Assembly (NCBI RefSeq): GCF_027980145.1
Contig: NZ_JAMZNK010000010.1
Span: 1 to 64,000, forward strand
From: Flavobacterium azizsancarii
GTDB taxonomy: Bacteria; Bacteroidota; Bacteroidia; Flavobacteriales; Flavobacteriaceae
Length of the DNA stretch: 64,000 nt
Reading direction: 5' to 3'
Both the position numbers and the translations under genes were made by a program. Of the stretch, positions 43,981 through 52,612 are shown piece by piece (positions within the stretch are counted from its first letter, which is position 1; every line of letters starts with the position of its first letter). The notes beneath the pieces were generated by a model. It saw only the letters and a list, made by a program, of their open reading frames with translations. It was not told the origin of the DNA and searched no databases.

Positions 43981-45972
43981 ATGAATTTCCAAGTATCCTC
44001 AGAGTATAGTCCAAAAGGTGATCAGCCACAAGCAATCGAAAAACTTTCACAAGGTGTGATCGATGGCGAAAAATACCAGACATTATTAGGCGTTACCGGA
44101 TCCGGAAAAACATTTACGGTAGCCAATGTCATTCAGGAAGTTCAAAGACCAACCATAGTTTTGGCCCACAATAAAACTTTGGCAGCGCAATTATATTCTG
44201 AGTTCAAACAATTTTTCCCCAATAATGCGGTCGAATATTTTGTTTCCTACTACGATTATTATCAGCCCGAAGCATTTATGCCTGTAACAGGGGTTTTTAT
44301 CGAAAAAGATTTATCCATCAATGAAGAGCTCGAAAAGATGCGTTTAAGCACAACTTCTTCCCTCCTTTCGGGACGTCGGGATGTTTTGGTTGTCGCTTCT
44401 GTTTCGTGTTTATATGGTATTGGGAATCCGGTTGAATTTAAAAAAAATGTAATAGAAATAAGCAGAGATCAGGTTATTTCGAGAACTAAATTACTTCATA
44501 GTCTGGTTCAGAGTTTATACGCCAGAACCGAGGCCGATTTTAATCCGGGAACTTTCAGAATCAAAGGCGATACGGTCGAAGTATATCCAAGTTATGCCGA
44601 TGACGCTTACAGAATTCACTTTTTTGGCGACGAAATCGAAGAAATAGAATCATTTGATGTGAAGACCTCACAAGTTATAGAAAAATTCAAAAGACTTACT
44701 ATCTATCCCGCTAATATGTTTGTGACTTCTCCGGATGTTTTGCAAGGCGCTATTTGGGAAATTCAGCAAGATTTGGTTAAACAAGTCGATTATTTCAAAG
44801 AAATAGGAAAACACCTCGAAGCCAAACGTCTGGAAGAACGTACTAATTTTGACTTAGAAATGATTCGTGAATTGGGGTATTGCTCCGGAATCGAAAATTA
44901 TTCCAGATACCTTGACGGAAGACAGGCCGGAACAAGACCGTTCTGTTTATTAGATTATTTCCCAAGTGATTATTTGATGGTTGTTGACGAAAGTCACGTA
45001 ACCGTTTCTCAGGTTCACGCCATGTACGGAGGCGACAGGAGCCGTAAAGAAAATTTGGTGGAGTACGGTTTCCGTTTACCGGCCGCCATGGATAACAGAC
45101 CTTTGAAATTTGAAGAGTTTGAAGCCATACAAAATCAGGTAATTTATGTATCTGCAACACCGGCAGATTACGAATTACAAAAAACAGATGGTGTTTATGT
45201 AGAACAAATTATTCGTCCAACGGGACTATTAGACCCTATTATCGAAGTAAGACCCAGTTTGAATCAAATCGATGATCTGATTGAAGAAATTCAGGTACGC
45301 TGCGAATTAGACGAAAGAGTTTTAGTAACCACGCTGACCAAAAGAATGGCCGAAGAACTCGCAAAATATTTAACTAAAGTAAACATTCGTTGTCGTTATA
45401 TACATTCTGAAGTAGATACGCTGGAACGTATCGAAATTATGCAGGATTTACGAAAAGGTATTTTTGATGTTCTTATTGGAGTAAACTTACTTCGTGAAGG
45501 TCTTGATTTACCAGAGGTTTCGCTAGTTGCAATTTTAGATGCTGATAAAGAAGGTTTTCTTCGTAATCACAGGTCTTTAACACAAACTATTGGTCGTGCT
45601 GCAAGAAACCTTAACGGAAAGGCAATTTTGTATGCGGATAAAGTTACGGCGAGTATGCAACGAACAATGGACGAAACAGAATATCGAAGAACTAAACAGA
45701 TTAACTATAATACAGAACACGGAATTACACCACAAGCTCTGAATAAAAAGATTGACAGTGCCTTTACTAAAAATCCTTTGGTAGAATATGAGTTAGGACA
45801 TACTCTATCTGCCGCTGCCGAATCGGAAACTGCTTATCTATCGAAAACCGAATTAGAAAAAATGATTCGCGAAAAACGAAAATCAATGGAGAAAGCGGCA
45901 AAAGAACTGGACTTTTTGCAAGCGGCTAAGTTGCGTGATGATATCAAAAAACTACAGGAACAATTGGCTTAA
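43981..45972 (+). CDS. uvrB: Excinuclease ABC subunit B
   Basis: The helicase-like subunit of nucleotide excision repair, which verifies damage and loads UvrC. The 663-aa protein has Walker A GVTGSGKTFT at 37-46, the beta-hairpin with YYDYYQPEAF, the DEAD-type Walker B VVDESHVT, helicase motifs VLIGVNLLREGLDLPEVSL and QTIGRAARN, and a C-terminal UVR motif (EKMIREKRKSMEKAAKELDF). Standard length; no partner uvr genes are in the window. Confidence 0.99.
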   Translation: MNFQVSSEYSPKGDQPQAIEKLSQGVIDGEKYQTLLGVTGSGKTFTVANVIQEVQRPTIVLAHNKTLAAQLYSEFKQFFPNNAVEYFVSYYDYYQPEAFMPVTGVFIEKDLSINEELEKMRLSTTSSLLSGRRDVLVVASVSCLYGIGNPVEFKKNVIEISRDQVISRTKLLHSLVQSLYARTEADFNPGTFRIKGDTVEVYPSYADDAYRIHFFGDEIEEIESFDVKTSQVIEKFKRLTIYPANMFVTSPDVLQGAIWEIQQDLVKQVDYFKEIGKHLEAKRLEERTNFDLEMIRELGYCSGIENYSRYLDGRQAGTRPFCLLDYFPSDYLMVVDESHVTVSQVHAMYGGDRSRKENLVEYGFRLPAAMDNRPLKFEEFEAIQNQVIYVSATPADYELQKTDGVYVEQIIRPTGLLDPIIEVRPSLNQIDDLIEEIQVRCELDERVLVTTLTKRMAEELAKYLTKVNIRCRYIHSEVDTLERIEIMQDLRKGIFDVLIGVNLLREGLDLPEVSLVAILDADKEGFLRNHRSLTQTIGRAARNLNGKAILYADKVTASMQRTMDETEYRRTKQINYNTEHGITPQALNKKIDSAFTKNPLVEYELGHTLSAAAESETAYLSKTELEKMIREKRKSMEKAAKELDFLQAAKLRDDIKKLQEQLA

Positions 45973-46370
45973 TTGTGTTGTTCCTGAAAAACTCTCAATA
46001 AAACGTTAGGGTCTATTATTGCGTTTGGAGCATTTTTCATCAAATCTAAAACACGTTTGGTTGCATTTGGGTTCAACCCCATTTCGATTGAAATTTGCTG
46101 AATTGCTTTGGCTTCTTTTTCGTGCAAAATACCATCACAATACATGATTAAAGCGAGTCTGTAAAATTGCTGTATGCGCTGAAACTCCGATTTTATAATT
46201 TGAGCAGTATGCTCCTGATGAAATAAATCTTTAAAATCGACATACTCGATGCTCAATTCCTGAGCTACCAGCCACAAAAAATCATACTCCCTTTTATGCA
46301 GTTGCCCATCAACGGTAGAAAAAGCAATCATTTCTAAAAGTAAACTTCTCTTTTCTGTTTCGGTATTCAT
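45969..46370 (-). CDS. TerB-like (tellurite-resistance fold) protein
   Basis: A 133-aa all-helical protein starting MNTETEKRSLLLEMIAFSTVDG. It shows two repeats of the TerB pattern, MIAFSTVDGQLHKREYDFLW and ALIMYCDGILHEKEAKAIQQ, where the acidic residues resemble the metal-binding loops of the TerB fold. Function unknown. The first ATG of the frame at 46421 would add a poorly fitting 17 residues. The stop overlaps the uvrB stop by 4 bp on the opposite strand. Confidence 0.75.
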   Translation of the reverse strand: MNTETEKRSLLLEMIAFSTVDGQLHKREYDFLWLVAQELSIEYVDFKDLFHQEHTAQIIKSEFQRIQQFYRLALIMYCDGILHEKEAKAIQQISIEMGLNPNATKRVLDLMKNAPNAIIDPNVLLRVFQEQHN

Positions 46371-46506
46371 CAATTTATTATTTTTAGCTAAAATATTGTT
46401 TTTAAACCTAAAACGCAACACAACTCATGATTACAGATCTTTCTCTTTTGTATTGTTGTGGATAACAAATATTTTATATGAAATATAAAAAGCAATCAAA
46501 CTCGCT

Positions 46507-47517
46507 ATGAAACTTATTTTAAGAGAATACAATCTAAAACTAAAACATACTTTTACCATTTCAAGAGAATCTATTGATTTTCAGCCTTCACTGATTGTCG
46601 AACTCAAAAGTGATGGCTTTTCGGGTTTTGGAGAAGCCACTTCGAATCCGTATTACAAAACAACGGTTCCGGTAATGATGCAGGATTTAGAAAAAATCAG
46701 AACTGTTATTGAAACTACAGATAATGAAACTCCCCATATTTTTTGGGCAAAAATCTATCCTTATTTAAAAGGCGATATGTTTGCTTTATGCGCTTTAGAT
46801 TTAGCTTATAATGATTTATATGCTCGTAAAAAAGGCAAGAAATTATATGAATTATGGAATTATAATATCGCAAATAATCCGCTTACTGATTATACGATCG
46901 GAATTGCTTCTATAGACAAAATGGTTTCGAAAATGCAGGAACTTCCGTGGCCTATCTACAAAATCAAACTGGGAACGAAAGAAGATCTTGCGATTGTAAA
47001 AGAACTCCGCAAACACACGAATGCTATTTTTAGGATCGACGCCAATTGTGGCTGGGGTGTTGAGGAAACGATTAATAATGCGATTGAACTAAAAAAATTA
47101 GGCGTAGAATTTTTGGAACAACCCATGAAAGCTGATAATTGGGAAGCGCATAAAGAAGTTTTCAAACACTCAGTTTTACCTGTAATTGCTGATGAAAGCT
47201 GTATTATCGAAGAAGATGTTGCCAAATGTTTCAACCATTTTCATGGTGTAAATGTAAAATTGGTAAAATGTGGCGGATTAACTCCGGGAAAACGTATGAT
47301 CGAAGAAGCTAAAAAACTCGGTTTAAAAACAATGGTGGGTTGTATGACGGAATCAACGGTGGGAATTTCTGCCATTGCACATTTATTACCTCAACTAGAT
47401 TATGTTGATATGGATGGTGCTTTGCTTTTAGCCGAAGATATTGCAACCGGCGTAACAATAAAAGATGGTGTTATTCATTATTCTGACCTTAACGGAACGG
47501 GAGTTACCTTAATCTAA
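46507..47517 (+). CDS. Dipeptide epimerase (L-Ala-D/L-Glu epimerase-like, enolase superfamily)
   Basis: Catalyses racemisation at the C-terminal residue of dipeptides, typically L-Ala-D-Glu from murein. The 336-aa protein has the capping domain at 1-105, then the barrel with the catalytic KIKLG motif near 156-160, the metal triad IDANCGW, FLEQPM and IADESC, and the second catalytic Lys in VNVKLVKCGG. It is followed 5 bp later by a PLP enzyme gene and is surely co-transcribed. The pair suggests use of murein-derived or similar dipeptides. Confidence 0.92.
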   Translation: MKLILREYNLKLKHTFTISRESIDFQPSLIVELKSDGFSGFGEATSNPYYKTTVPVMMQDLEKIRTVIETTDNETPHIFWAKIYPYLKGDMFALCALDLAYNDLYARKKGKKLYELWNYNIANNPLTDYTIGIASIDKMVSKMQELPWPIYKIKLGTKEDLAIVKELRKHTNAIFRIDANCGWGVEETINNAIELKKLGVEFLEQPMKADNWEAHKEVFKHSVLPVIADESCIIEEDVAKCFNHFHGVNVKLVKCGGLTPGKRMIEEAKKLGLKTMVGCMTESTVGISAIAHLLPQLDYVDMDGALLLAEDIATGVTIKDGVIHYSDLNGTGVTLI

Positions 47518-47522
47518 ACGTT

Positions 47523-48551
47523 ATGAATGTCAATCAGTTTCCGGATAGAATTATCGAAATCGATCACGAAGAATATTTGTATTTTGGAGGAACGGCTTAT
47601 TTGGGATTACCAACAAATAAGGAATTTCAGGAATTGGTGATTAAAAACATACGAAAATGGGGAACTACTTACGGGAGTTCCAGAAGTGCCAATATAAATC
47701 TAACGGCTTATGAGAGCGGCGAAACTTTCTTAGCCACACATATAAAATCAGAAAGCGCCGTTACAGTTTCGTCCGGAATGCTCGCCGGCAAATTAGTAAT
47801 TGATATACTGAATAAAAGCACGGATCGATTTTTCCATTTTTCAGATATTCATACTGCCATCAAAACGAATAGTTTACCGTTGTTTATAAACGAGAAAATA
47901 AACCCGAGATTACTGGATTCTCAACCGGAAAGAATTACAATTCTGACTGATGGAGTTCCGTCTTTCCAAACCCGGGCAGTTGATTTATCAATGCTGGCAG
48001 CAATTCCTAATCATAAAGAAATTACACTTCTTATTGATGAATCGCATTCGTTTGGAATTTTAGGCAGAGATGGCTGTGGAATTTATTCACAAATCGATCT
48101 TCCCATCAAAAAAAAAATCATGATTTCGTCCTTGGGGAAAGCATTTGGCTTAAACGGTGGCGTTATTGCAAGCGATGCTTCTTTTATCAACCAAATAAAA
48201 GAACAAGACACTTTTGTTTCTGCTGCTGGAATGAATCCTGCTTTTGTCCAGACTCTGGCCGATGCTTCAGTTCTTTACAAAAATCAACATCAAAAATTGA
48301 TTGAAAACCTGAATTATATTGATCAAAAGTTAATCAAAAATGACACTATCAAATTTGACAAAACCTATCCTTTAATTTATTTAGAAAATGACAATCTAAT
48401 CGAAATATTAAAAGAAAATAAGATTATTATAGCCAATTTCAAATATCAGAAAAATGCTAACAACCTAAATCGAATAGTGATTACCGCCAATCATCTTCAC
48501 GAAGATTTAGATAAATTAGTAAATATCTTAAACAATTCTAATTTTAAGTAA
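47523..48551 (+). CDS. PLP-dependent acyl-CoA/oxoamine synthase-like enzyme
   Basis: A 342-aa fold-type-I PLP protein of the class I/II aminotransferase group, closest to the oxoamine synthase (BioF/KBL) style: YLYFGGTAYLGL, YGSSRSANIN, the LIDESHSFGILGRDGCGI cofactor Asp segment and SSLGKAFGLNGG with the PLP lysine. It is 40-60 aa shorter than BioF or KBL and lacks parts of the C-terminal domain. Coupling to the epimerase gene suggests a joint pathway, but the substrate is unclear. Confidence 0.85.
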   Translation: MNVNQFPDRIIEIDHEEYLYFGGTAYLGLPTNKEFQELVIKNIRKWGTTYGSSRSANINLTAYESGETFLATHIKSESAVTVSSGMLAGKLVIDILNKSTDRFFHFSDIHTAIKTNSLPLFINEKINPRLLDSQPERITILTDGVPSFQTRAVDLSMLAAIPNHKEITLLIDESHSFGILGRDGCGIYSQIDLPIKKKIMISSLGKAFGLNGGVIASDASFINQIKEQDTFVSAAGMNPAFVQTLADASVLYKNQHQKLIENLNYIDQKLIKNDTIKFDKTYPLIYLENDNLIEILKENKIIIANFKYQKNANNLNRIVITANHLHEDLDKLVNILNNSNFK

Positions 48552-48563
48552 AAGCAAAAAAAG

Positions 48564-48643
48564 TTGCCACGAATTACACTAATTTTCACGAATTGCATTG
48601 CGCGTAAATTTCAATTAGTAAAAATTCGTGTAATTCGTGGCAA
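48564..48643. repeat. 80-bp element with GCCACGAATTACAC ends
   Basis: TTGCCACGAATTACAC at 48564-48579 and its exact complement at 48628-48643 frame a 48-bp core with two more TTTTCACGAATTG/AAAAATTCG pieces. Half-copies of the same ends occur near 8927, 19130, 43890, 60710, 60845 and 60975. One of the dispersed palindromic families. Confidence 0.85.
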
Positions 48644-48840
48644 AAAAACCAGGCACAACTGAATAAATTGTAATCAAATTAGTTTTAAAACGTACCTTTG
48701 TAGAAAATAAGTGCATAGTTTGTTATCACGCGAAAGAGCAATCTTCGTTGTTTGCTCACATTGCGAAGATTCCTCTATTATATGAATGACAAAGATTGGG
48801 GAACTTGAAACTTGAAACAATTGAAATTAAAAAACAAAAA

Positions 48841-49305
48841 ATGACAAATAACGATATCCTAAAAAAACTTCGCGTGGCTTTGATGCTCCGTGACGACCAA
48901 ATAGTTGAAATTTTAGAATTAGTAGATTTTAGAATTACAAAATCAGAATTGGGAGCTTTTTTTAGAGCCGAAGATCATGAAAATTACATGGAATGTGGCG
49001 ATCAGGTTTTACGTAATTTCTTAAACGGATTGGTAATTCATTTAAGAGGAACGAAAGAAAATCCTAAAAACCCAAACGATGTTTTAGCAAAACATAAAGC
49101 AGAGATTCCTAAAAAAGACAGTACGAAAGAAAGACCTGAATTTAAAGCTAGTGCAAAAGATGCTGAAAAAGGAAGAGGCGATAAAGCACCTTCTAAATCA
49201 GGACCTGCAGCTAAAAAACCTTTCAAGAAGAATAACACTAAAACTGCTCCTAAAGTACAGGTTGTAGAAAAAGTGATTTACAAAAACGGTAAGAATAAAA
49301 AATAA
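48841..49305 (+). CDS. DUF1456 family protein (YehS-like) with basic tail
   Basis: A 154-aa cytoplasmic protein. Residues 1-80 are the DUF1456 fold in two similar halves (NNDILKKLRVALMLRDDQIVEIL, then FRAEDHENYMECGDQVLRNFLNGLVIHLRG). The 75-residue tail is rich in Lys, Ala and Pro and probably disordered, an addition over the short enterobacterial YehS and common in Flavobacteria. A nucleic-acid role is possible because of the positive tail. The start at ATG 48841 is chosen; a TTG 15 codons earlier is not. Confidence 0.88.
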   Translation: MTNNDILKKLRVALMLRDDQIVEILELVDFRITKSELGAFFRAEDHENYMECGDQVLRNFLNGLVIHLRGTKENPKNPNDVLAKHKAEIPKKDSTKERPEFKASAKDAEKGRGDKAPSKSGPAAKKPFKKNNTKTAPKVQVVEKVIYKNGKNKK

Positions 49306-49426
49306 TTAACCGCAAAGGTCGCAAGGTTTTACGCAAAGTTCGCAAAGTTTTTATTGATAAAGCTTTGCGAACTTTGCGTTTATCAGCATAAGTCCGAGAT
49401 AAAAACTTGGCGTACTTTGCGGTTAA
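49306..49426. repeat. Complete 121-bp CGCAAAG element
   Basis: TTAACCGCAAAGG at the left end and CTTTGCGGTTAA at the right are inverted repeats, and inside is the CGCAAAGTTCGCAAAG/CTTTGCGAACTTTGCG hairpin of the four-copy array. It directly abuts the DUF1456 stop codon. It is the cleanest complete copy in the window. Confidence 0.87.
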
Positions 49427-49450
49427 ATAAAATTAATGATTAGGTTTTCT

Positions 49451-50155
49451 TTATATCTTATTCTGATCAATTCGATCAAAAAAAGCATCTTTAAAAGTCG
49501 CTCCAATTGGCAATTCTTTTGCATTAATAAAAACCGAAAAACTATCCGTAGATTCTATTTGTTTTAAGGCAACGATAAATGACTTATGGATTTGAATAAA
49601 ATCTTTTTCAGGCAATGATTCTATTACATTTTTTAAAGACGAATGGGTGATAATTTGTTGTTTATGAGTATGGATACAAACATAATTCTGAAGACTTTCT
49701 ATGTATAAAATTTCTTCTAAAAACAACTTCTGAAATTTGTTTTTTCCGTCTGTTTTTATGAAAATAAAATCAGATGAATTATTCATTACAACTTCTGTTT
49801 TAGGGTCGGAATTCAGCTTCGAAACGGCCTGATAGAAACGTTCAAAAGCAATTGGTTTCAATAAATAATCAATAGCATTTAATTCAAATCCTTCTAATGC
49901 AAAATCAGGATAAGCCGTTGTAAAAATGACCTTAATATCTTTAGAAATTATCCTTGAAATCTGTAAACCTGTTAATTGCGGCATTTGAATGTCTAAAAAA
50001 ATAACATCAACGCTTTGTGTATTCAGAAACTCTAATGCTTTTAATGAATCATTGAAAACTCCCACCTTTTCCAGAAAAGATACTTTTTCGATGTAATTCT
50101 CGAGAATGCGGGTTGCTGGCGGTTCATCATCAACAATGATACATTTAAAGGTCAT
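49451..50155 (-). CDS. LytTR-family response regulator
   Basis: A 234-aa response regulator. The receiver domain (1-120) has the acidic pair IVDDEPPATR, phospho-acceptor Asp55 in VIFLDIQMPQL and the conserved Lys in YLLKPIAFE. The C-terminal LytTR DNA-binding domain (135-230) shows FIKTDGKNKFQKLFLEEILYIESLQNYVCIHT and FIQIHKSFIVAL. Its start is 3 bp from the kinase stop, so the two are co-transcribed. Confidence 0.95.
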   Translation of the reverse strand: MTFKCIIVDDEPPATRILENYIEKVSFLEKVGVFNDSLKALEFLNTQSVDVIFLDIQMPQLTGLQISRIISKDIKVIFTTAYPDFALEGFELNAIDYLLKPIAFERFYQAVSKLNSDPKTEVVMNNSSDFIFIKTDGKNKFQKLFLEEILYIESLQNYVCIHTHKQQIITHSSLKNVIESLPEKDFIQIHKSFIVALKQIESTDSFSVFINAKELPIGATFKDAFFDRIDQNKI

Positions 50156-50158
50156 AAA

Positions 50159-51199
50159 TTATTTTTTTAGTGGTATTTTCAAATAGGTTTTAAAGGTATT
50201 ATTTTCTGCTGTTTTTTCGAGTATAAATTGATCTTTATAAGTAAACTCTAATCGTTTGGTCAGGTTTTCAAAACCAATTCCGGTCGACGAATAATTCTCT
50301 CCTCCCACATTATAATTAAAAGTTAAAAGTTCTAAAAAACCTTCTTTTATTTTGATCAGAATAATGGCTTTTTCATCGGGATTATTAAGTTTTGTATGTT
50401 TAAAAACATTTTCGATAAAATGTATTAATGCCGAAGAAAGGATTTTTTCAGTCGAAAAATTTCCTTCAATTTCAAAATCTAAATAAAGCTGATCTTCAAA
50501 TCGTTTTTGCTGCAAATGAATATAATTTTGTAGAAACTGAATTTCTTTAGAGAGCAATACCTCCTCTTTTTCTGTCTCTGTAATGACATAACGAAGTAAA
50601 TCTGACAATACTAAAATATCTGATGCCATTTTATCATCTTTCAGAATCAACTGACTGTAGAAGGAATTAAGTGTATTAAACAAAAAATGCGGGCTTACTT
50701 GTGACTTTAGCATTTGAAGCTGTGCTTTTTTATTTTCTAATACTAATTGCTGATTTTGCTTGTAGGTATTTTGAAATTGCCAAAATAAGTAACTCACAGC
50801 ACTTAAAATAACAGATGGCAATCCAAAGAAAAAGTTGTCACGGATGTAATAGGTTATTTCTCGCGCTTTCTCTCCATAATTATGAATTCCTGTAATTTCA
50901 AAAATAACAACTTCTTGCAAAAAATAGCGTACGCCGGCAAAAATCACTAATGAAACCGGAATACTCAATAAATACAAAAAAGCTTTCTTTTTATTTAAAA
51001 ACCAATTACAAAAGGTATAGAAATTCAGAATATAAACAACGAAAATAGACAGAAAGAAACCGATATTAAATGCAAAATACAAACTACTAAAAACGGAATC
51101 TAACCCACGATTGTTAACTCCTATATCCCACAGATAAAGAAGTATAAATAGCCCTAAAAAAAGAAGAACATGATAATAAAACGGGATTTTTGACTTCAT
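50159..51199 (-). CDS. LytS-like sensor histidine kinase
   Basis: A 346-aa membrane kinase. Four membrane helices lie in residues 8-140, with no large sensor domain outside. The kinase part has the LytS-type histidine motif SQVSPHFLFNTLNSF with His171 and an ATPase domain ending in the FENLTKRLEFTY region. It forms a two-component system with the LytTR regulator directly downstream. The signal and targets are unknown; LytTR pairs often govern peptidoglycan, exopolysaccharide or peptide-signal genes. Confidence 0.93.
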   Translation of the reverse strand: MKSKIPFYYHVLLFLGLFILLYLWDIGVNNRGLDSVFSSLYFAFNIGFFLSIFVVYILNFYTFCNWFLNKKKAFLYLLSIPVSLVIFAGVRYFLQEVVIFEITGIHNYGEKAREITYYIRDNFFFGLPSVILSAVSYLFWQFQNTYKQNQQLVLENKKAQLQMLKSQVSPHFLFNTLNSFYSQLILKDDKMASDILVLSDLLRYVITETEKEEVLLSKEIQFLQNYIHLQQKRFEDQLYLDFEIEGNFSTEKILSSALIHFIENVFKHTKLNNPDEKAIILIKIKEGFLELLTFNYNVGGENYSSTGIGFENLTKRLEFTYKDQFILEKTAENNTFKTYLKIPLKK

Positions 51200-51418
51200 A
51201 ATGATGTTGTTATTATTTCAAAAATACAACTATGACTTTACATGAATACTATATTTATATAAAATGGTCATTTCCTTGGATGAACTATCCAAAATAGTAC
51301 ACGAAATTTTTTACCAGCCAATTATCATTGTTTGCAATCCGGAATGTGGTGTTCATCAAAAACTAAAAATCCAACTGAAAAGCTGCTCTACATTTGTCAT
51401 GAATTTAAAACAATCATC

Positions 51419-52222
51419 ATGAAAAAAATCGCTTTACTATTAGTTTTTACAATTGTATTCAACACCGTTTCTGCTCAACAAAAAAAGAAACAAATCTTAC
51501 TGCTTGGAACTTTCCATTTTGAAAATCCCGGGCTTGATGTTGCCAAAATCAATACCTTTAATGTAATGACAGACAAGAGCCAGAAAGAGCTTGAAAACAT
51601 TACCAATAAAATCAAAAAATTTGGTCCTGATAAAATTTTTGTAGAATGGAATTATCAAAAACAGGACAAACTGGATAAATTCTATAACAAAAACACGGAT
51701 AGTTTACTCCATAAAAATGCCAGCGAAATTGTACAAGTTGCATTAAGATCGGCTAAAAAATTAGAACACAAAAAGCTATACGGAATTGATTATAAAGACA
51801 CTGACTTTCCTTATGATAGTTTAGTAAAGGGAATAGAAGCAGCCAATCAGTTTGACCTGATTAAAAAAAATGAAGAGTCAATGAAACATTATGAAACAGA
51901 TCAAAATAAAAAAATTGCTAAATACAATTTAACTGAACTTCTTCTAGATATTAATACAAAAGCGTCCAATGAAGATAATATTGGCTGGTATCTCGAAACG
52001 GCGAATAAAGGCGGTAAAACAGATAATTTTGTGGGTGCTTTTTTAGTTTCAGAATGGTACAGAAGAAATCTTTATATGTATGCTCTAATCCAGAAACTAA
52101 CAGAAAGCAAAGACGATAAAATAATGGTTTTATTGGGAGCGGGACATACGGCCATGTTGAGAGAATTTGTTGCACATGATCCCGAATTTGAAATTATAGA
52201 ATTGGCAACCGTTTTGAAATAG
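51419..52222 (+). CDS. DUF5694 family exported protein
   Basis: A 267-aa protein with a signal peptide (MKKIALLLVFTIVFNTVSA). The DUF5694 core begins QILLLGTFHFENPG and includes DKIFVEWNYQKQ, HKKLYGIDYKDTDFPY and MVLLGAGHTAMLREF. The arrangement GTFH, E, GAGH is similar to TraB/ChaN-like proteins, in which such residues bind metals or heme; this is inference. An upstream in-frame extension to 51332 lacks a signal peptide and is rejected. It diverges from the kinase gene. Confidence 0.83.
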   Translation: MKKIALLLVFTIVFNTVSAQQKKKQILLLGTFHFENPGLDVAKINTFNVMTDKSQKELENITNKIKKFGPDKIFVEWNYQKQDKLDKFYNKNTDSLLHKNASEIVQVALRSAKKLEHKKLYGIDYKDTDFPYDSLVKGIEAANQFDLIKKNEESMKHYETDQNKKIAKYNLTELLLDINTKASNEDNIGWYLETANKGGKTDNFVGAFLVSEWYRRNLYMYALIQKLTESKDDKIMVLLGAGHTAMLREFVAHDPEFEIIELATVLK

Positions 52223-52228
52223 TTACGA

Positions 52229-52531
52229 ATCTAACCACAAAGAAAGCAAGGGTTTACGCAAAGTTTTATTAATAAAGCTTTGCGGATTTTATGCCTTAAA
52301 AAAGTATAATAATAAATTCCGTTGTAAAATATAGCCCGTGGTTTCAACCACGGAGACACAATGTATATCACAATCCGCATATCACAATTTGTATATCCCG
52401 TAGCGTCCCCGTGGTTGAAACCACGGGCTATGTTCTCAAAAATCGCCAAGCTTTATCAAGTATAGCTTTGCGAACTCTGCGTTTATAAAGATCCTTATAA
52501 TTAAAAATCCTTGCGATCTTTGCGGTTAAAT
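52229..52531. repeat. CGCAAAG element split by an inserted palindromic element
   Basis: The outer parts (52229-52305 and 52436-52531) are the left and right pieces of a CGCAAAG-type element, ending in CTTTGCGGTTAA. The middle (52331-52431) is a different palindromic element. Together they fill the gap between the DUF5694 gene and the sucC terminator. Confidence 0.75.
52331..52431. repeat. ATAGCCCGTGGTTTCAACC palindromic element
   Basis: A perfect 23-bp inverted repeat, ATAGCCCGTGGTTTCAACCA plus CGG at 52331-52353 facing 52409-52431. The arm is itself partly palindromic (CCGTGGTTTCAACCACGG). Related copies are at 60584-60658 and in the tandem block after it. Confidence 0.88.
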
Positions 52532-52559
52532 CCTCACCAGTTAAAATGACTCCAAAAAA

Positions 52560-52587
52560 AAAATCCCTCCGATGATCGGAGGGATTT
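52560..52587 (-). terminator. sucC terminator
   Basis: A perfect 12-bp stem, AAATCCCTCCGA facing TCGGAGGGATTT around a TGA loop, with a T-run on the minus-strand exit, 25 bp behind the stop. Confidence 0.92.
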
Positions 52588-52612
52588 TCTATATAATTGA
52601 TTTCTTATTTGA

